A stretch of DNA of 64,000 nt, from NCBI GenBank assembly GCA_949987705.1, contig OX465281.1, positions 196,651,112 to 196,715,111 on the forward strand, given 5' to 3'. The number at the start of each line of letters is the position of its first letter. The first letter of the stretch is position 1. This document shows positions 1-11,794 of this stretch, in pieces. A program made the position numbers and the translations under genes. The notes under the pieces are model-generated. The model saw only the letters and a program-made list of their open reading frames with translations. It did not search any database and was not told where the DNA came from. Source of the DNA: Thereva unica (Eukaryota; Arthropoda; Insecta; Diptera; Therevidae).

Positions 1-24
1 ATTTTAATGGGGGATTTCAATGCA
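1..24 (+). pseudogene. Edge fragment of a non-LTR retrotransposon endonuclease
   Basis: The first 24 bases read ILMGDFNA in one frame. This resembles the LMGDFNAR motif, with its catalytic aspartate, of the APE-type endonuclease of Jockey/RTE-like elements. The motif is cut off at position 25 by the inverted-repeat element that follows, and the upstream part lies outside the window. Only eight residues support the call. Confidence 0.35.
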
Positions 25-753
25 CGTATAGATCTTTTCAAACTTCGTGACACAAGAAATTTGAACAGTTCTGCACATCTCGTTGCCAAATTTTATAAAT
101 TTTATTCTATTATTTCCCCTCTTTTTAGTTAAAACGGCAGCAAATGCAGAAAACTCAACAAAATACTTTGGGAAGGGATGCACGCATGCCGAATGAATAA
201 AGTTTAACCAAACTCAACCAAGTCAGTGTATCCGTCATAATAAGCATAATTTTACTATAATTATGCGGAATATTTCTCATCCCTAAATATAAAATAAATG
301 AAAAAAAAGTCTTTTAAAGATTTGAGAATTTTCATTCATAAATTGAGAGTTCTCCGCAGCCCCAAGCAATACAACCTCCACAGGCAGAAGCGCGCATGCG
401 ACTGGCGGAAAAAGTCAACAATCTAGTAATAAGAGTGTCAGGAACACAAATTTCATATTTTTTAATAGAAATTTCCACAAATTATTTCTAATTTTATAAT
501 ACAAAAAACTGAAATTAAAAAACATATATTTCATTCATAGTTTGTAAATTTTTTAAATAACATAAAAGCCCCAGAAAAATACAGCCCCCTCTAGCAATAC
601 GCAGTCGTGAGTCAACTCGTGACTGTTTAAATGACAGCAAGTGATTTTCTATAGGAGGAGTTAAATGGAGCTTTCTCCGAGCTTTTAAACATTTTTAAGA
701 GCTTTGTACCCCAGGATGTGCCGGATGTCACGACGTTTGAAAAGATCTATACG
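25..753. mobile_element. TIR element (MITE-like), CGTATAGATC family
   Basis: Bases 25-52 (starting CGTATAGATCTTTTCAAAC) and 726-753 are inverted copies matching at 27 of 28 positions. The interior has no convincing reading frame. I see no clear target-site duplication (left flank AATGCA, right flank CTTGTA), so the superfamily is open. It appears to interrupt endonuclease sequence at the window edge. Confidence 0.6.
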
Positions 754-1319
754 CTTGTATTTTATCCAAACACGCAATGTTAATGTATGTAGAATTGCTA
801 TTTCCCCGCCTGTGTTGGCGAGGGCTATAACTGAAATTACTTTTTTTCACTAAAATATATAAAAAAACTCGATCCAAACTAGGACACCTGAAATTGGTCA
901 TTATTTATCTAACAATTAAGGATGCGGTTGTAACCGCTTCATTATTAGCTCAGAATATTAAAACAATTTATTTATTTCAAAATTTTCACAAGTAAAAAAT
1001 TTCGATATCATGAAATTTGATGCGTCCACATAATCCATAACTAACACAACAAAAAAATAATCTATTAACACACATCAATAGTATTTCTAAAGTCAAAGCA
1101 ATTATGATTATTATAATCTATATTTAAAATACACCGGCAAAGTTCTCGTTGGAACAGAATAGGCAAATTGGTCATAGAATCAGTCATAAGATGAAACGTC
1201 GCAAGATAGCAAAAAAATTGTCCCTGTTCTAGTTAATATATGGCATAGTAGTAGCATAACGGATGTAAGGAGCTACCGTGGAGCAAATATTGGCAACGTT
1301 CACTACTCTCCAGTAAAAT
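754..1319. other. No recognisable feature
   Basis: AT-rich sequence without coding, RNA or clear repeat structure that I can support. Confidence 0.5.
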
Positions 1320-1532
1320 GCCAGAAGTGCTTAAGTGTAAATTTGACGATTTTTAGTTTATTGCATTTTGCATTCAATATTTTATTCTTAATTATTGTTA
1401 TAATTCTTGTCTTCTTGGTGGCTGCTGAGTTTTTGAACCGGCAAAAGTGGTTTTGGGCACAACTCTGTATCTAAAAAATTCTTTAAGGGCGATTTTCTCG
1501 AAACGCATATTTTGCACTTAAGCACTTCAGGC
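1320..1532. mobile_element. Short TIR element (MITE)
   Basis: The ends are inverted repeats of about 22 bp: GCCAGAAGTGCTTAAGTG at the left and its near complement, ending CACTTCAGGC, at the right. Total length is 213 bp with no coding capacity. No target duplication is obvious. Confidence 0.55.
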
Positions 1533-1974
1533 TGTGTACTGTAGTACAATTTCATAGCACAATTAAAATAAAATCAATATAAGAAAACGATAGATACAGA
1601 TGTCAATAGATTTGTTCACACCGCCATCTATTGAAAGCTTACACAACTTAAATAACATCAGGGAAACATTTGAAAATGAAACAATGAAATCACTGAAAAA
1701 AAATTGTTGTAAAAATTATTTTTTTTTTAGATCTCGACAACAGCGCCACTCTTCGCGTCCTGAAATGTTAAATTATGTACACAATACACAAACGTCGAAC
1801 CCGCCTATCGCATGGAAAAGTTGAAAATTGGTCAACTTGAAGCGTTTGTAGCTTTACTTGCGTGTGTCGCAGCAGTCATTGGGACTGGTTCCATTAAATA
1901 ACATTTACTTTTACTGAAATGTCACACGCATCTTACGCGCGCATCGCGTTAACGCGTTCTATGGGCCGGCACCT
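1533..1974. other. No recognisable feature
   Basis: A 74-codon open frame at 1600-1824 has low-complexity composition and no family resemblance. Nothing else is seen. Confidence 0.45.
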
Positions 1975-1977
1975 TAA

Positions 1978-2627
1978 AGCCGGGATCCCAATGCATCCGC
2001 ACCGTTCCGATCCGCTAAACTGTCAAAGTTAAAATTCGAAGTTTCCTTAGAATTTATATGGCGGTTCGGAAAGGTGGTTCCAATGATGCTAACGGATTGG
2101 TACAGCATGGAAAAGTTGACTAACTTTCAACTTTTTCGGAATGCTACGGAAAGCATACCTCAGAAGCGTATTTAAATACATAAATAAAAAATTTTCCTGT
2201 TTTTATAAAAATATGCTTACGATAAAATAAGAGCAAACGTACACTCGAAATTTATAGGCAGACGTATAGATTTTTTTGTTAAATCTTTTCTCCTAAATCA
2301 AGAAGATCATAAACATTTTTAGTCATACGAGTATACATGAAGAACATCTCCGGATCTATTTGCTTCATTGGCAAAATTTGCACCCAAAACCGCCGCTAAA
2401 ATTTCTTGTAAGATTATTTGGACAAACCCACCACCACCACCCTCTTGCTTTGCCTCATATTTTTTTGATATTCCTGGTTTAATTTATATAACTCACAAAT
2501 TCATTCAAAATATCTTTCCATTTTGAACGTCACTGAAAAACCGAATTGTCGAATTTCGGAAGCATTGGAACCAGCACTCAAAGATGAGGAAAAGACGGAT
2601 CGGTATGGATGCATTGGGATCCCGGCT
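1978..2627. mobile_element. PIF/Harbinger-like MITE with TAA duplication
   Basis: The TIRs begin AGCCGGGATCCCAATGCATC and end with the complement at 2627. They are flanked by TAA at 1975-1977 and TAA at 2628-2630. A 3-bp TWA duplication is the hallmark of the PIF/Harbinger superfamily. The 650-bp body has no recognisable transposase. Superfamily assignment rests on the duplication and TIR only. Confidence 0.65.
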
Positions 2628-2630
2628 TAA

Positions 2631-4783
2631 ATAAAAAGTAACGCAGAAGTAGGCGTAACTTCCACTGAAATAGATGCAACTTCTACTTATTTCCATTTTG
2701 GTCACTCTCATACATTTATATGTAGTGGTACCTAACTTCACTGCACTTAACCTCCTATTTACGTTTGGCCTAGTATTGGAGTGGAGTCGGTGGTAATAAA
2801 CCAAGAGTTGGAGTTGTAAATTCGTTCTTTTAACTTCTTTTTTGAAAGTATGATCCATTACAATTACTATACAAGAAACAAAATATCATTAAAATGTCCA
2901 CCTCGACTTCATCGACAAGCATCAATTCGAATAAGAAAATTTCCAATGTCTTTTTGACTTATGGAGTTATTTCACGAATTGCAACTTGGTTATTGTGCTT
3001 TAGATCATTAATTGTTTGTGACTTGTATTTAAATACTCGAATTTAAAAAAGACATAAGAATCTAATGGTGTTCAATCACATGACCTTGGGCACCAATTGA
3101 AATCTGTATTTCATCAAATTACGAATAAAAAAAAAATTCAAATTTTTAAAGAACGCCCATTTTCATAATAAGTTTGAATAATGTAAACGCGCAGGTGCAA
3201 TACACTGCCCATGGTTGAAATTGTGCTACTTTTTACTAAAACAAAATGGCTAATGTCATTTGAAAAGACGTTACGTGTAATTATTATACAGTGCTGACAT
3301 CTAGGCGTCACATTTGGAAGAAATTAATATATAAAATAAATTTCATTAATTTCCTATAAACGAAGTCTTTTGTACATCTTTGTTCGTGAGGGCGCGATTT
3401 TAAAAATAAGCTATTTTTACTTAACCATGAATTTAGAGAAAACTCTTATCTATTCTGAAGGTATTTATCACTTATAAAGGAGTAATAGCTCATATAGTGC
3501 CCCGTTCAAAGTCACTACAAGTTCGTTTCTATGCATTTCCAATGGGCCACCTTGCTAAAATGTAGTAAAACCTTAAACAGCATTTTTAATTTTGTTTCAC
3601 TAAAGCAATATTTAATTTTGTCAATTTCAATATTTATTTAACTATGTTATCAGCAATAAAGCATATTCATCATATACTCGTTAATTTTAACTGATCAGTT
3701 CAAAATATTTACTCAATGACTAATGACTAACTATTTCATCAGAGCGAACATCAACTTCATTTACATCCAAATGCCTTCCATGTTACCATTACCTAAAATT
3801 TTGAAATATTAAGCCTATTTCATCATCATAGCAGGTCCTTCATCTCGAAATTATATTCAATACAACAACTTTGTGAGAAGAATCTCCCCAAAATAGAACA
3901 AAAAAACAACAATCATATATCCATAAGAAATACTATTCTATATACAATAATTTCTTATCACGCCTACACCACGGGCGCTTTTCAAATGAAACGAGAAAGT
4001 CCATGAGTACTCTTTTATAATTGATACCCCATAATACCTCTTAATACCATTAATCCAAACCAAACTTAATTGCCTTGGCATCTTCAATAGATGAGTAATG
4101 AATTTATTGGTTAAATTTTCAAAGTAAATTTCGGAATTCGTGAATACTATTCGAAATTTCGAATACTATTTTTTTTCTAAACGTCGTCTTTATTATCGTA
4201 AGAAGAAATAGAGGATAGTGGTAATAGTTTTTATATCATTCTATCTATAATGGCCGACTTTGAGAGAGATACAAAAATAACATCTTTTTGAAAAAAGCAA
4301 ACAATATCAAAATTGACGTCTCGTAAAACCACTTAAGATTTCTCTGCTGGCTTGTTTCTTTCTAGAAATATATAAACTTAGAACAAAGGAAATAATTCGA
4401 TTAACAAAGGAAATGAAATATACATATATGTATTTTTTTGTTGTTGCTTTAATATAAGATGTGTAAAAATATTTAAAACGGTTGATTGGACGAATAATTT
4501 AACGAAAGTTAATCTTTGTACCATATTTTTTTTTTTTTTGTTATTTTGGTACAAAAAATTTCTAAAATAAGATTTTTCGGCAATTCCCCGAGTTCATAGT
4601 CCCATTCTGTTGAGGAACAATTTCACGGCGGAAAATATAAAAAAATTTTAAATAAATTGTTTCGCCCGTTTCCAAATTTTCAAATTATCTATTGTCTTAT
4701 TTTTCTTCATCAATACTCCTATTTTTTTTGTTCGATATTATGTAAATGAATACAGAGAGCCTACATTGGAAAGTTCAGTAACC
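2631..4783. other. No recognisable feature
   Basis: About 2.1 kb of AT-rich DNA. A 117-codon minus-strand frame at 2505-2858 crosses the boundary of the element before it and resembles nothing I know. No RNA gene or repeat structure is evident. Confidence 0.45.
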
Positions 4784-5345
4784 CTACATGCATGCAGTAG
4801 TCATACTTTGCTGTTTTTCGCCGTATAGCGAAAGGCCGATGGGCGAAGAGGATTGCAGCGCGCAGAGAGAGCGAAAGAGGCGAACAACTTTGTATGCTTC
4901 TTGTATCCTACTACATATTGTGTGCACTATACACACTGCACTGCACTGCACCGACGAGCGAACTGCAATAGTGTATACCTTCACCTGGGTAGGCGAGTGC
5001 ACATAGCAACAGTGTTTCAAGAAGAAAGCGATGCTGGACTTGTACTGCAATATTTCATAAAATAAAATACAGCCCCCCATTGAATTGCATTTTCGCACAA
5101 AGAGGAGGAAACACTTGCAGCGCACGATGGCAGTTACATTCAGTTCAGTGAACACCAAAGTACCAGGCGTGTAGTGCAGCGAATTCTAGGCTGCATATAA
5201 AACTATCAACAATTTTCTTGCATTTTTTTTCAATGCTTTTTCTTTTTTTTCAATTTTTTTTTTGCATCCAATCAAAGCCGCAATTGAAGAAAATTTCACA
5301 TAGAGATGATGAGATGAGAGCCTATAAAAGTGGACGAATCGTCTA
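4784..5345. other. GC-richer segment with promoter-like motifs
   Basis: This stretch is more GC-rich than its surroundings. It contains a GAGA-type run (CGCAGAGAGAGCGAAAGAGG near 4859) and a CTGCA micro-repeat near 4936. TATA-like boxes occur at 5198 (ATATAAAA) and 5323 (TATAAAAG). Overlapping short open frames on both strands look like chance. It could be a promoter or 5' UTR of a host gene, but no adjacent coding exon is recognised. Confidence 0.25.
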
Positions 5346-6798
5346 TACGTGACCGTGTATCTTTAATGATTGCACCTAGCCGGGTAATATCAATGTGCCG
5401 CAAAACAGTGCCAAAGAGCGCGTTCTACACTCACTTTTTTTTATAGAAAATGAACAAAAAAATTACGTTTTATATATAATGCATTCGTCACCCGATTATT
5501 GCATCAGCTGATGCAGTTGGTTTCTATTCTATATTCCGGTTCTTTATTAATACAGTATTAATGAGAAGCTGAAAATAATCAATATTTATTTATTAGCTTA
5601 CTGTCTTCCTTATAGGCCCGGCAGCAGCTTCAACAAGTTTTATTATTATATTTATTTAAGTGCACTTTTTTGTTTTATTTTAATTAACAATTTTCTTTCT
5701 TTCTACGAAAAACCAAATAAACACCTTTTAAACAATTTCTTTCATATTTTCTTTTTTTAAACTCCAAAAGACACAATTAGAAAAATTTTGATAACAATAA
5801 AACAATTTCTTAATTTAAAAACACATCCAAAAAAAATTAGAACAGTATTTTTTTTCTCACAATTTTTAAAAAAAAATCTTTTTCTTATTTTATTTAATTA
5901 TTTTTTTATTTTTGAAAAAAGCGACGAATTTTCTGCTAATCCACGATATTCAAAAAAAAAACACCACTCTGATGATCGTGCGAGAACTCGACTTCTGTTT
6001 TAAAAAAAATCTTCTTGAAACAACAAAACTATCTCCTACCGGTTTGAAGTTTCCAAACCAACTGGTCTGGGTAGTGATCAACTGAATAACAAAACTGGGA
6101 AAGTCAGAAACTCGCCGAAATAAGCTCTGTGTAGATAGCATCGGCCACCATGCTCCCCCCTCTGCCTCCCCACTACACCGGTTTTTGTTCGAGCCCCAAC
6201 ACCCATATTCATTGCCCGTACAAAGTCACCACCATGTGGGAAAACATGAAAACAAAGTGTTTATCAGCAACTGGTGAGTGCCGACAATTAGACAAGGGGT
6301 GACGAAACGCAAGGAAATATTTGTACTATATTTTGTACACACACATACATACATATATAACTAACCGGTCCCAACAACAAAATTAAATTGATAGAAAGCT
6401 TTATAAAATTTCAATACATATACATACATATATACATTATGTTTAGCTGCTGATATGAAGCTTTCCTCCTAGCCGGCTCGGCATCGGTACAGCACAATAA
6501 TAAAAGCGGCTATTTATGAAAGTTTAAATGCAAGGGTGGCAAAGTGGGAGGGAATTGAACCTCACCCTTTCGGTTAACTTGTTGAATAAAAGTGTTTTTG
6601 CTTGTTGGGGCGCATACGCAGAAAATCACACGGACCGAGTCAGATGTTCAATTCGGGCCCCATCGATTAGGAAGTGCTGAAGAAAGCTCCGGTGCTTCTA
6701 TTTGGTGATTAGTAGATGCCGCAGCATTACCAGAGATAAAACGGTATAAAAAAATCTACACAAATAGCGTCCTGGTTTGCCAACATGATACACCACTC
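5346..6798. other. No recognisable feature
   Basis: Runs of A and T, simple ACATACATATA stretches near 6350-6440, and no coding sequence that I can support. Confidence 0.45.
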
Positions 6799-6920
6799 AA
6801 TGCATTGATCAATTCGAACTGTCAATTGTCAGTTTATTTGCCAGAGGAGGGTGCAAAATTCACTCCAATCTCCCTTGGCATATCAACTGACAATGGACAG
6901 TTCGAATTGATCAATGCAAT
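6799..6920. repeat. Inverted repeat with 36-bp arms
   Basis: Bases 6799-6834 and 6885-6920 are almost perfect inverted copies (shared core TTGATCAATTCGAACTGTC) separated by 50 bp. A transcript would fold into a long hairpin. It may be a tiny MITE; no target duplication is clear. Confidence 0.6.
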
Positions 6921-7012
6921 GACTCTGAACTGTCAAACACATCGTGCATTGCCTCTTTTTTGGGATTGTCTACGAATTTGGACAATTCTAAACTGCATTA
7001 AACCTGAGTTGG

Positions 7013-7100
7013 CTTGCGGGTTTGACCCTTTCGGTCCACAAAATCAATATGATAAATGTTGAATATAATATGGATATTTTAATAATAAATGAACAATAAT
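7013..7100. repeat. Dispersed repeat related to 22895-23008
   Basis: This segment, including GACCCTTTCGGTCCACA and the following TATGATAAATGTTGAATA, matches the reverse complement of 22895-23008. The copy here lacks eight bases (CTTCCCAG) that are present at the other locus. Confidence 0.5.
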
Positions 7101-7488
7101 AACAACAAACTGAGTTGTGTGAAGAGTTCGTGTTCATACATGTTCAACTGTTCGTGTTCATGCTTCAACTGTCAATTTGATATCTTATAGGCAACTAGCA
7201 CAAAACCCGCGTGCCTTGCAACGCCTTTAAATGAAAAAATTTTATATGTGCATTGTCCGCGGAAGGAAAAAAATAAAGGAAAAAGGATAAATCTGCAAAA
7301 ATTTAACTATTACTGGCCACTGCGTTTTTTTCCTTTAAAAAAAACAAACAAAAAAGTCAGCTGATATTATGCCACAAAAAAGTTTAATATACTGTATTTT
7401 TTTTATTAAATATGGTAAACAAATTGCTGCGTATATCACCTCTGCTCAACAAATCTGCAAGTTTTGAAGCAGTGATTGAGTCTGGCAT

Positions 7489-8076
7489 CAGGGCCGACGC
7501 TTGGGTTTTTTGCGCCAGGTGCACTCTTAATTTTTGAATCCAGTGAAGGACAATAGAAAAAGTCACAACCACTCCCTGGACGAGAGAAATTGTGCAAAAT
7601 TTAAGATTGTACCATAATAAAGCGTATAAACTCGCTTGAAAATGCAATCTGACCACTTTGTAAAAAAAATCAAGATGGCGCTTATAAGATGGCGGTCAGA
7701 CCCCCGACTTGAGTATCAACTGAGAGAGCCTGACAGGTACAATACAATTAGTGGTGTAGTGTCTTTCCAAATTCAAAATGGCGGCCAACACGGCCAAAAA
7801 AAGATTACATGGGTCAACAACCAACTATTAAAAATCCGCTGAAAGCACAATTTTTTGAGTAAAATTTTATGAAAATATCGAAACCAGAAACGCGGAGAAG
7901 TAAAATTTTCACGGTTTTTCTTACATGAGTACAGGCACAGAAATTGGGTAAATTTGTGTAATTTCTTGCACCCGTGAGAAAGCTCTTAAGTTTTTTTTCT
8001 TAATTTCTGAAATTGGCCCCGACAAATTGCGACCGGTGCAAGTGTACCATTCGCGCCTATGAAAGCGCCGCCCCTG
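7489..8076. mobile_element. hAT-like MITE with TCTGGCAT duplication
   Basis: The ends are CAGGGCCGACGCTTGGG at the left and AAAGCGCCGCCCCTG at the right. The 8-bp duplication TCTGGCAT is perfect (7481-7488 and 8077-8084). CAGGG ends with 8-bp duplications fit the hAT superfamily. The same family recurs at 26389-26881. There is no transposase. It is nested in the Helitron 7195-8903, so it is younger than that insertion. Confidence 0.75.
7624..7790. repeat. Left arm of a distant inverted repeat (with 9192-9377)
   Basis: This ~170-bp block (containing CAAGATGGCGCTTATAAGAT and CCTGACAGGTACAATACAAT) reappears inverted at 9192-9377, which carries one ~20-bp extra segment. The block lies inside the hAT-like MITE here, so the other arm may be a fragment of a second MITE copy. 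Confidence 0.6.
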
Positions 8077-8466
8077 TCTGGCATGTACATATACAACATC
8101 AAGAGAAGTGAGATTTTAGGATTTAACGAACGTTCGTTAAGTTTGTTCGTCCAATCCTTAATAAAGTCAATTTCGAGTTTCACAAAATTTTGAATTTCGA
8201 GAAATGCATGAATAAAGAAAAAATTCCCCATACTGTCGCAAAATGCACACAAATCCACGAGCATTTTGATATAATGGCTCTCACATATTGAGTCAGTTTA
8301 GTTGCAATTCGCACTTCCAACCGCCAACGTCTTAAAATTAACGAAAAATAACGTAATTATAAAATAGAATTTGTATTAAATTTGCATTAAGTTTATAATA
8401 CATGAATTAGCAGTGAATTTTATTGTGTTTTTATTTCACATACTACGTATTAAACCCCATTTCCTC

Positions 8467-8645
8467 CCACGTCATTATAGGGATTCACTGTTAAAATTTC
8501 AGCCCTTTAGCTCCAGCGGTTTGAGTTAGCCCCATTTCATCCCCTTAGAAGATGAATTTCAAAAAATCGCTTTTTAGTGGATGTCCACGTCATTATAGGG
8601 ATACACTGTCAAAATTTCACCCCTTTAGCTCCAGCGGTATGGACT
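8467..8645. repeat. Imperfect 118-bp direct repeat inside the Helitron
   Basis: CCACGTCATTATAGGGAT followed by similar sequence through TTTAGCTCCAGCGGT occurs at 8467 and again at 8585. It is an internal duplication within the Helitron body. Confidence 0.55.
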
Positions 8646-9191
8646 GTACGTTGTCTGTCAATTAAGGTTTTAAAATTTTTAAATATTTTAATTTCTTTGG
8701 TCTTCAATACGAACTTTCATTCCCTATTTCAACCCCTTCAAACCTTTTTTCGCGACAAAAAGTAGCCTATGTCCTTCTCCCAGGCCTAATCTATCTCTGT
8801 AACAAATTTTATCAAAACCGATTTAGCAGTTTAGACGTGAAAGAGTAACAGAGAGACAGACAAACAGACAGAGTTACTTTCGCATTTATAATATTAGTAA
8901 CGATTTGAACGTTAAATGAAATTGTAGAAAATGCCCTATTAAGTTTTGTAACAATAAAATATGGATAACGATGATTTTTTATTTTAAATATAAATATTTA
9001 TATGTATTGAAAATATAAACTAGAGTTAAAAAAATGCGTGTCAGGTCCGACGCGTGACTGGAGTTTACTCCTGTCTTAAAATAACCATAGACAAATCATT
9101 TACTTTCTTTGCCAATAAATTTATTTATATTGATTTGTTAAAATATATTACATAAATCAAGTCAATTACCTATATGTCTTTCGCCATTTTG

Positions 9192-9377
9192 TGTTGGCCG
9201 CCATTTTGAATTTGGAAAGACACTACACCACTTATTGTATTGTACCTGTCAGGCTCTCTCATTTGATATTCAAGTCGGGGGTCTGATAACACAAATGCAA
9301 AAATCGACCGCCATCTTATAAGCGCCATCTTGATTTTTTTACAAAGAGGTCAGATTGCATTTTCAAGCGAGCTATAC
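9192..9377. repeat. Right arm of the inverted repeat with 7624-7790
   Basis: Inverted copy of the block described at 7624-7790, with an additional insertion between the CGACCGCC and CAGACCCCC-type segments. Confidence 0.6.
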
Positions 9378-9385
9378 ATAAATGC

Positions 9386-10044
9386 ACAATTTGGTCAAAA
9401 TCAAGTTAAGGGTTTTATTTTTTTTAATAGTTTTTTTAAAGTGAAACTTCCTTGCTATCATTCTGGCTATTTTGAATTGATTCGAGCAGATACGGGTGAA
9501 TTCAGAAAACAGAAACGAAAACAAGGACAGTTGTACGAAACGAATGTTGCCTTCTCACTCATTTGCAGCTGTCACAATTCAGAATCGGTAACGACAACAA
9601 CGACTGCCATAAAACGGAAGTTGCCTTCTCACTCGTTTACAAAATAACGAGAAAAAAAATAAATAAAAAGTGCCATGGCTTCTCGATGGCACAGTAGACA
9701 TGAATATGTCTTATATAAAATAAATGAAACGATTAAACTTTTTGGAAAGAACCCCCGGAGGGGGTCGAAAGGAATGCACACAACAATATATATCTGTCTC
9801 GCTTCAATACATACCCTTTAACCACCTTGTCCTTTTTCCACAATGTAACAGAATACAAACACACGAAACGAAATCGTTCAAAATAAAAAAATTGTGCTTT
9901 TGCAAAAATTCTAAACGCACCGCGACCGCACCACACTCAATCCGCAAACTGCGTATTAGAAAATTCCCTGATATCAACTCTGATTCCGCCCCGCTTCGAA
10001 AACACAAAAATATCGCGCGACGGACGACTCAAGCACACCTTTTC
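9386..10044. other. No recognisable feature
   Basis: Short open frames on both strands at 9724-10047 overlap each other and resemble no protein family. Nothing else can be supported. Confidence 0.45.
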
Positions 10045-10047
10045 TAA

Positions 10048-10631
10048 TGGGGCCCATCCACAGGCCAACTAGTTGCCCAAACTGAGTTGTGCAAAGAGTT
10101 GGTGTTTTGCCACAAACGCTTCAACTGAGTTGATACTTCAACTGTCAATTCGATATTTTATAGGCAATTTGAAAGTTAAATGAAATTGTAGAAAACACGC
10201 GATTAAGTTTTATAATAAAAAAATAATGATGATTTTTTATATTAATTATAGATTTTTTAATTATTAATATAAATATTTATATGTTTTTAAGATATAAATT
10301 AAATTCTAAAAATATAAATTATGAAAATAATTTAATATTATGTTAACTTTCATAATTTAAATAAAAATAATGCAAAACAATGAAAATATAAACTTGCAAA
10401 AAATCTTCGAATTCAGGCTCAATTCATTCAAGTAGTTTGCCAAACTGCAACACAAACAGCGCGACTAGTTGCCCAAACTCTAAGCCCCGCCCCCATAAAA
10501 TTAAAAGATTTTGATTTATGCCAACAGAAACCACAACTGTCAAATCAGTTTGCCAACTGCCCAACACACGCTGCGATTCATTGCCAACACAACTCTGTTT
10601 GGGCAACTAGTTGGCCCGTGGAAGGGCCCCA
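10048..10631. mobile_element. PIF/Harbinger-like MITE with TAA duplication
   Basis: The TIRs TGGGGCCCATCCACAGGCC... and ...GTGGAAGGGCCCCA share a longer subterminal match (CAACTAGTTGCCCAAAC). TAA flanks both sides (10045-10047, 10632-10634). The body has no transposase. A paralogue, split by a Helitron, lies at 7107-9020. Confidence 0.7.
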
Positions 10632-10637
10632 TAAGCT

Positions 10638-10793
10638 GGGGCCTGTTTAGACGGTTCGCTTCCAGGAGCGTTCCTCACGAGCTTTGTTGATGAGGGGAGA
10701 AGTGGGGTGGCACCTTTCATCATCCCCACCTCCCCCTTCACCTTCAAAATTCGTGAGGAATGTTCCTGGAAGCGAACCGTCTAAACAGGCCCC
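10638..10793. mobile_element. 156-bp palindromic MITE, TGTTTAGACGG family
   Basis: The two halves are near-perfect inverted copies starting GGGGCCTGTTTAGACGGTTC and ending with its complement. Relatives with the same TGTTTAGACGG motif are at 27762-28829 and, more diverged, at 41130-41250. It begins only three bases after the previous MITE's duplication. No clear duplication of its own is seen. Confidence 0.65.
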
Positions 10794-11046
10794 TGTTTAA
10801 AAAATCTCACACAAAGTAAAAAATCCTCGACACTTTTTCTCACTCTTGGAACAAGAACTCGCAGAGATTGAGCAAAAAAAAGTCCACCCAATGACGACGA
10901 AAGAATAAACAAAACAAAAAATGAGTCATGGTCATTTCCGTTCCGCACATTCTTTCAAATAGACCCCAGGGAGACATATTCATGTCAAAAACAACAATCT
11001 TGAACCTAATTAAACACAACAAAACACAAACAAATTTACTTACTAC

Positions 11047-11490
11047 CAGGCGCGGATCCAAGGGGGGGGTGGGTCACGGGGGTCATGACCCCCCCCCCCA
11101 AACAGCCCGAATTTCAAAAAATAGAGCTGAAACAATATTTTGCAAATCGAAAAACAAAAAAAACCAAACGAACAAAACCTAGCTTTTGCAAACATAAAAA
11201 CCTGAAACTAACCAAACGACTGAAATTAACTTACTTTTTTGCACTTTTTTACTGAGAGAGTACATTTTTTATATAAACAGTTTATAATTTTATATAAACA
11301 ATAAATATATACATATATGAATGTAATGAATTTTCAAGTAAAACAAATTGGACGAGTTTTTGCATAAGGTTATTCTGACTTTGTTTTTTATTCATTGAAA
11401 AAATTCGGCTAGCTTTGTTTATTTGTTTATTGTTGTTATTTTTTTCTATCCTGTGACCCCCTCCGGAAAAAAATTCTAGATCCGCGCCTG
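11047..11490. mobile_element. hAT-like MITE with CTTACTAC duplication
   Basis: The ends are CAGGCGCGGATCCA and TAGATCCGCGCCTG, flanked by the perfect 8-bp duplication CTTACTAC (11039-11046, 11491-11498). Length is 444 bp, with runs of G and C just inside both ends. No transposase is present. Confidence 0.75.
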
Positions 11491-11509
11491 CTTACTACAT
11501 ACTAATGTT

Positions 11510-11690
11510 TAGTTTCCACTTTATTTCGTTAAACATTTTCGATTTTAACAAAGTAAGCTGATGAATTTCGTTAAGATCACCGCCAAAAGAGCAGCACACA
11601 ACAAAACACAAACAAATTTCACAATTCGATGACAATAAAATTTCACAATTTAGTTTCCACTTAATTTCGTTTAACATTTTGGATTTTAAC
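11510..11690. repeat. 40-bp direct repeat, 141 bp apart
   Basis: TAGTTTCCACTT followed by ATTTCGTT and ATTTT.GATTTTAAC occurs at 11510-11549 and 11651-11690 with a few differences. Its origin is unclear. Confidence 0.45.
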
Positions 11691-11794
11691 TACACAAAGA
11701 GGAACTTTCCACTGTAAGCGTAACTGACAGCGACAGCCATGATAGCAATTAAGTGATGCCATATAAACAAATTCTACCAAATCAGCAGGAAAAT

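Larger units (their letters stand above)
7195..8903 (-). mobile_element. Non-autonomous Helitron
   Basis: Read on the minus strand, the element starts with TCGTTACTAATATTATAAAT and ends ...GGGTTTTGTGCTAG. Its 5' TC and 3' CTAG are the Helitron terminal signature. About 13 nt before the CTAG there is a short hairpin (GCGTTGCAAGGCACGC). It sits between A and T with no target duplication, as Helitrons do. The paralogous MITE at 10167/10168 shows the uninterrupted site. No Rep/helicase coding remains. A hAT-like MITE is nested at 7489-8076. A (CAGA)n-like stretch lies near the 5' end. Confidence 0.8.
7107..9020. repeat. Split paralogue of the 10048-10631 element
   Basis: Bases 7107-7194 and 8904 to about 9020 match consecutive parts of the MITE at 10048-10631 (AACTGAGTTGTG, then CTTCAACTGTCAATT, then GTTAAATGAAATTGTAGAAA). 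The two halves are separated by a Helitron insertion. Both outer ends of this copy have diverged or been lost. Confidence 0.6.

Noticed and set aside
4784..5158. Overlapping open frames on both strands as genes
   Set aside because: Several short frames overlap on opposite strands in a GC-richer patch, none with family resemblance or splice context.
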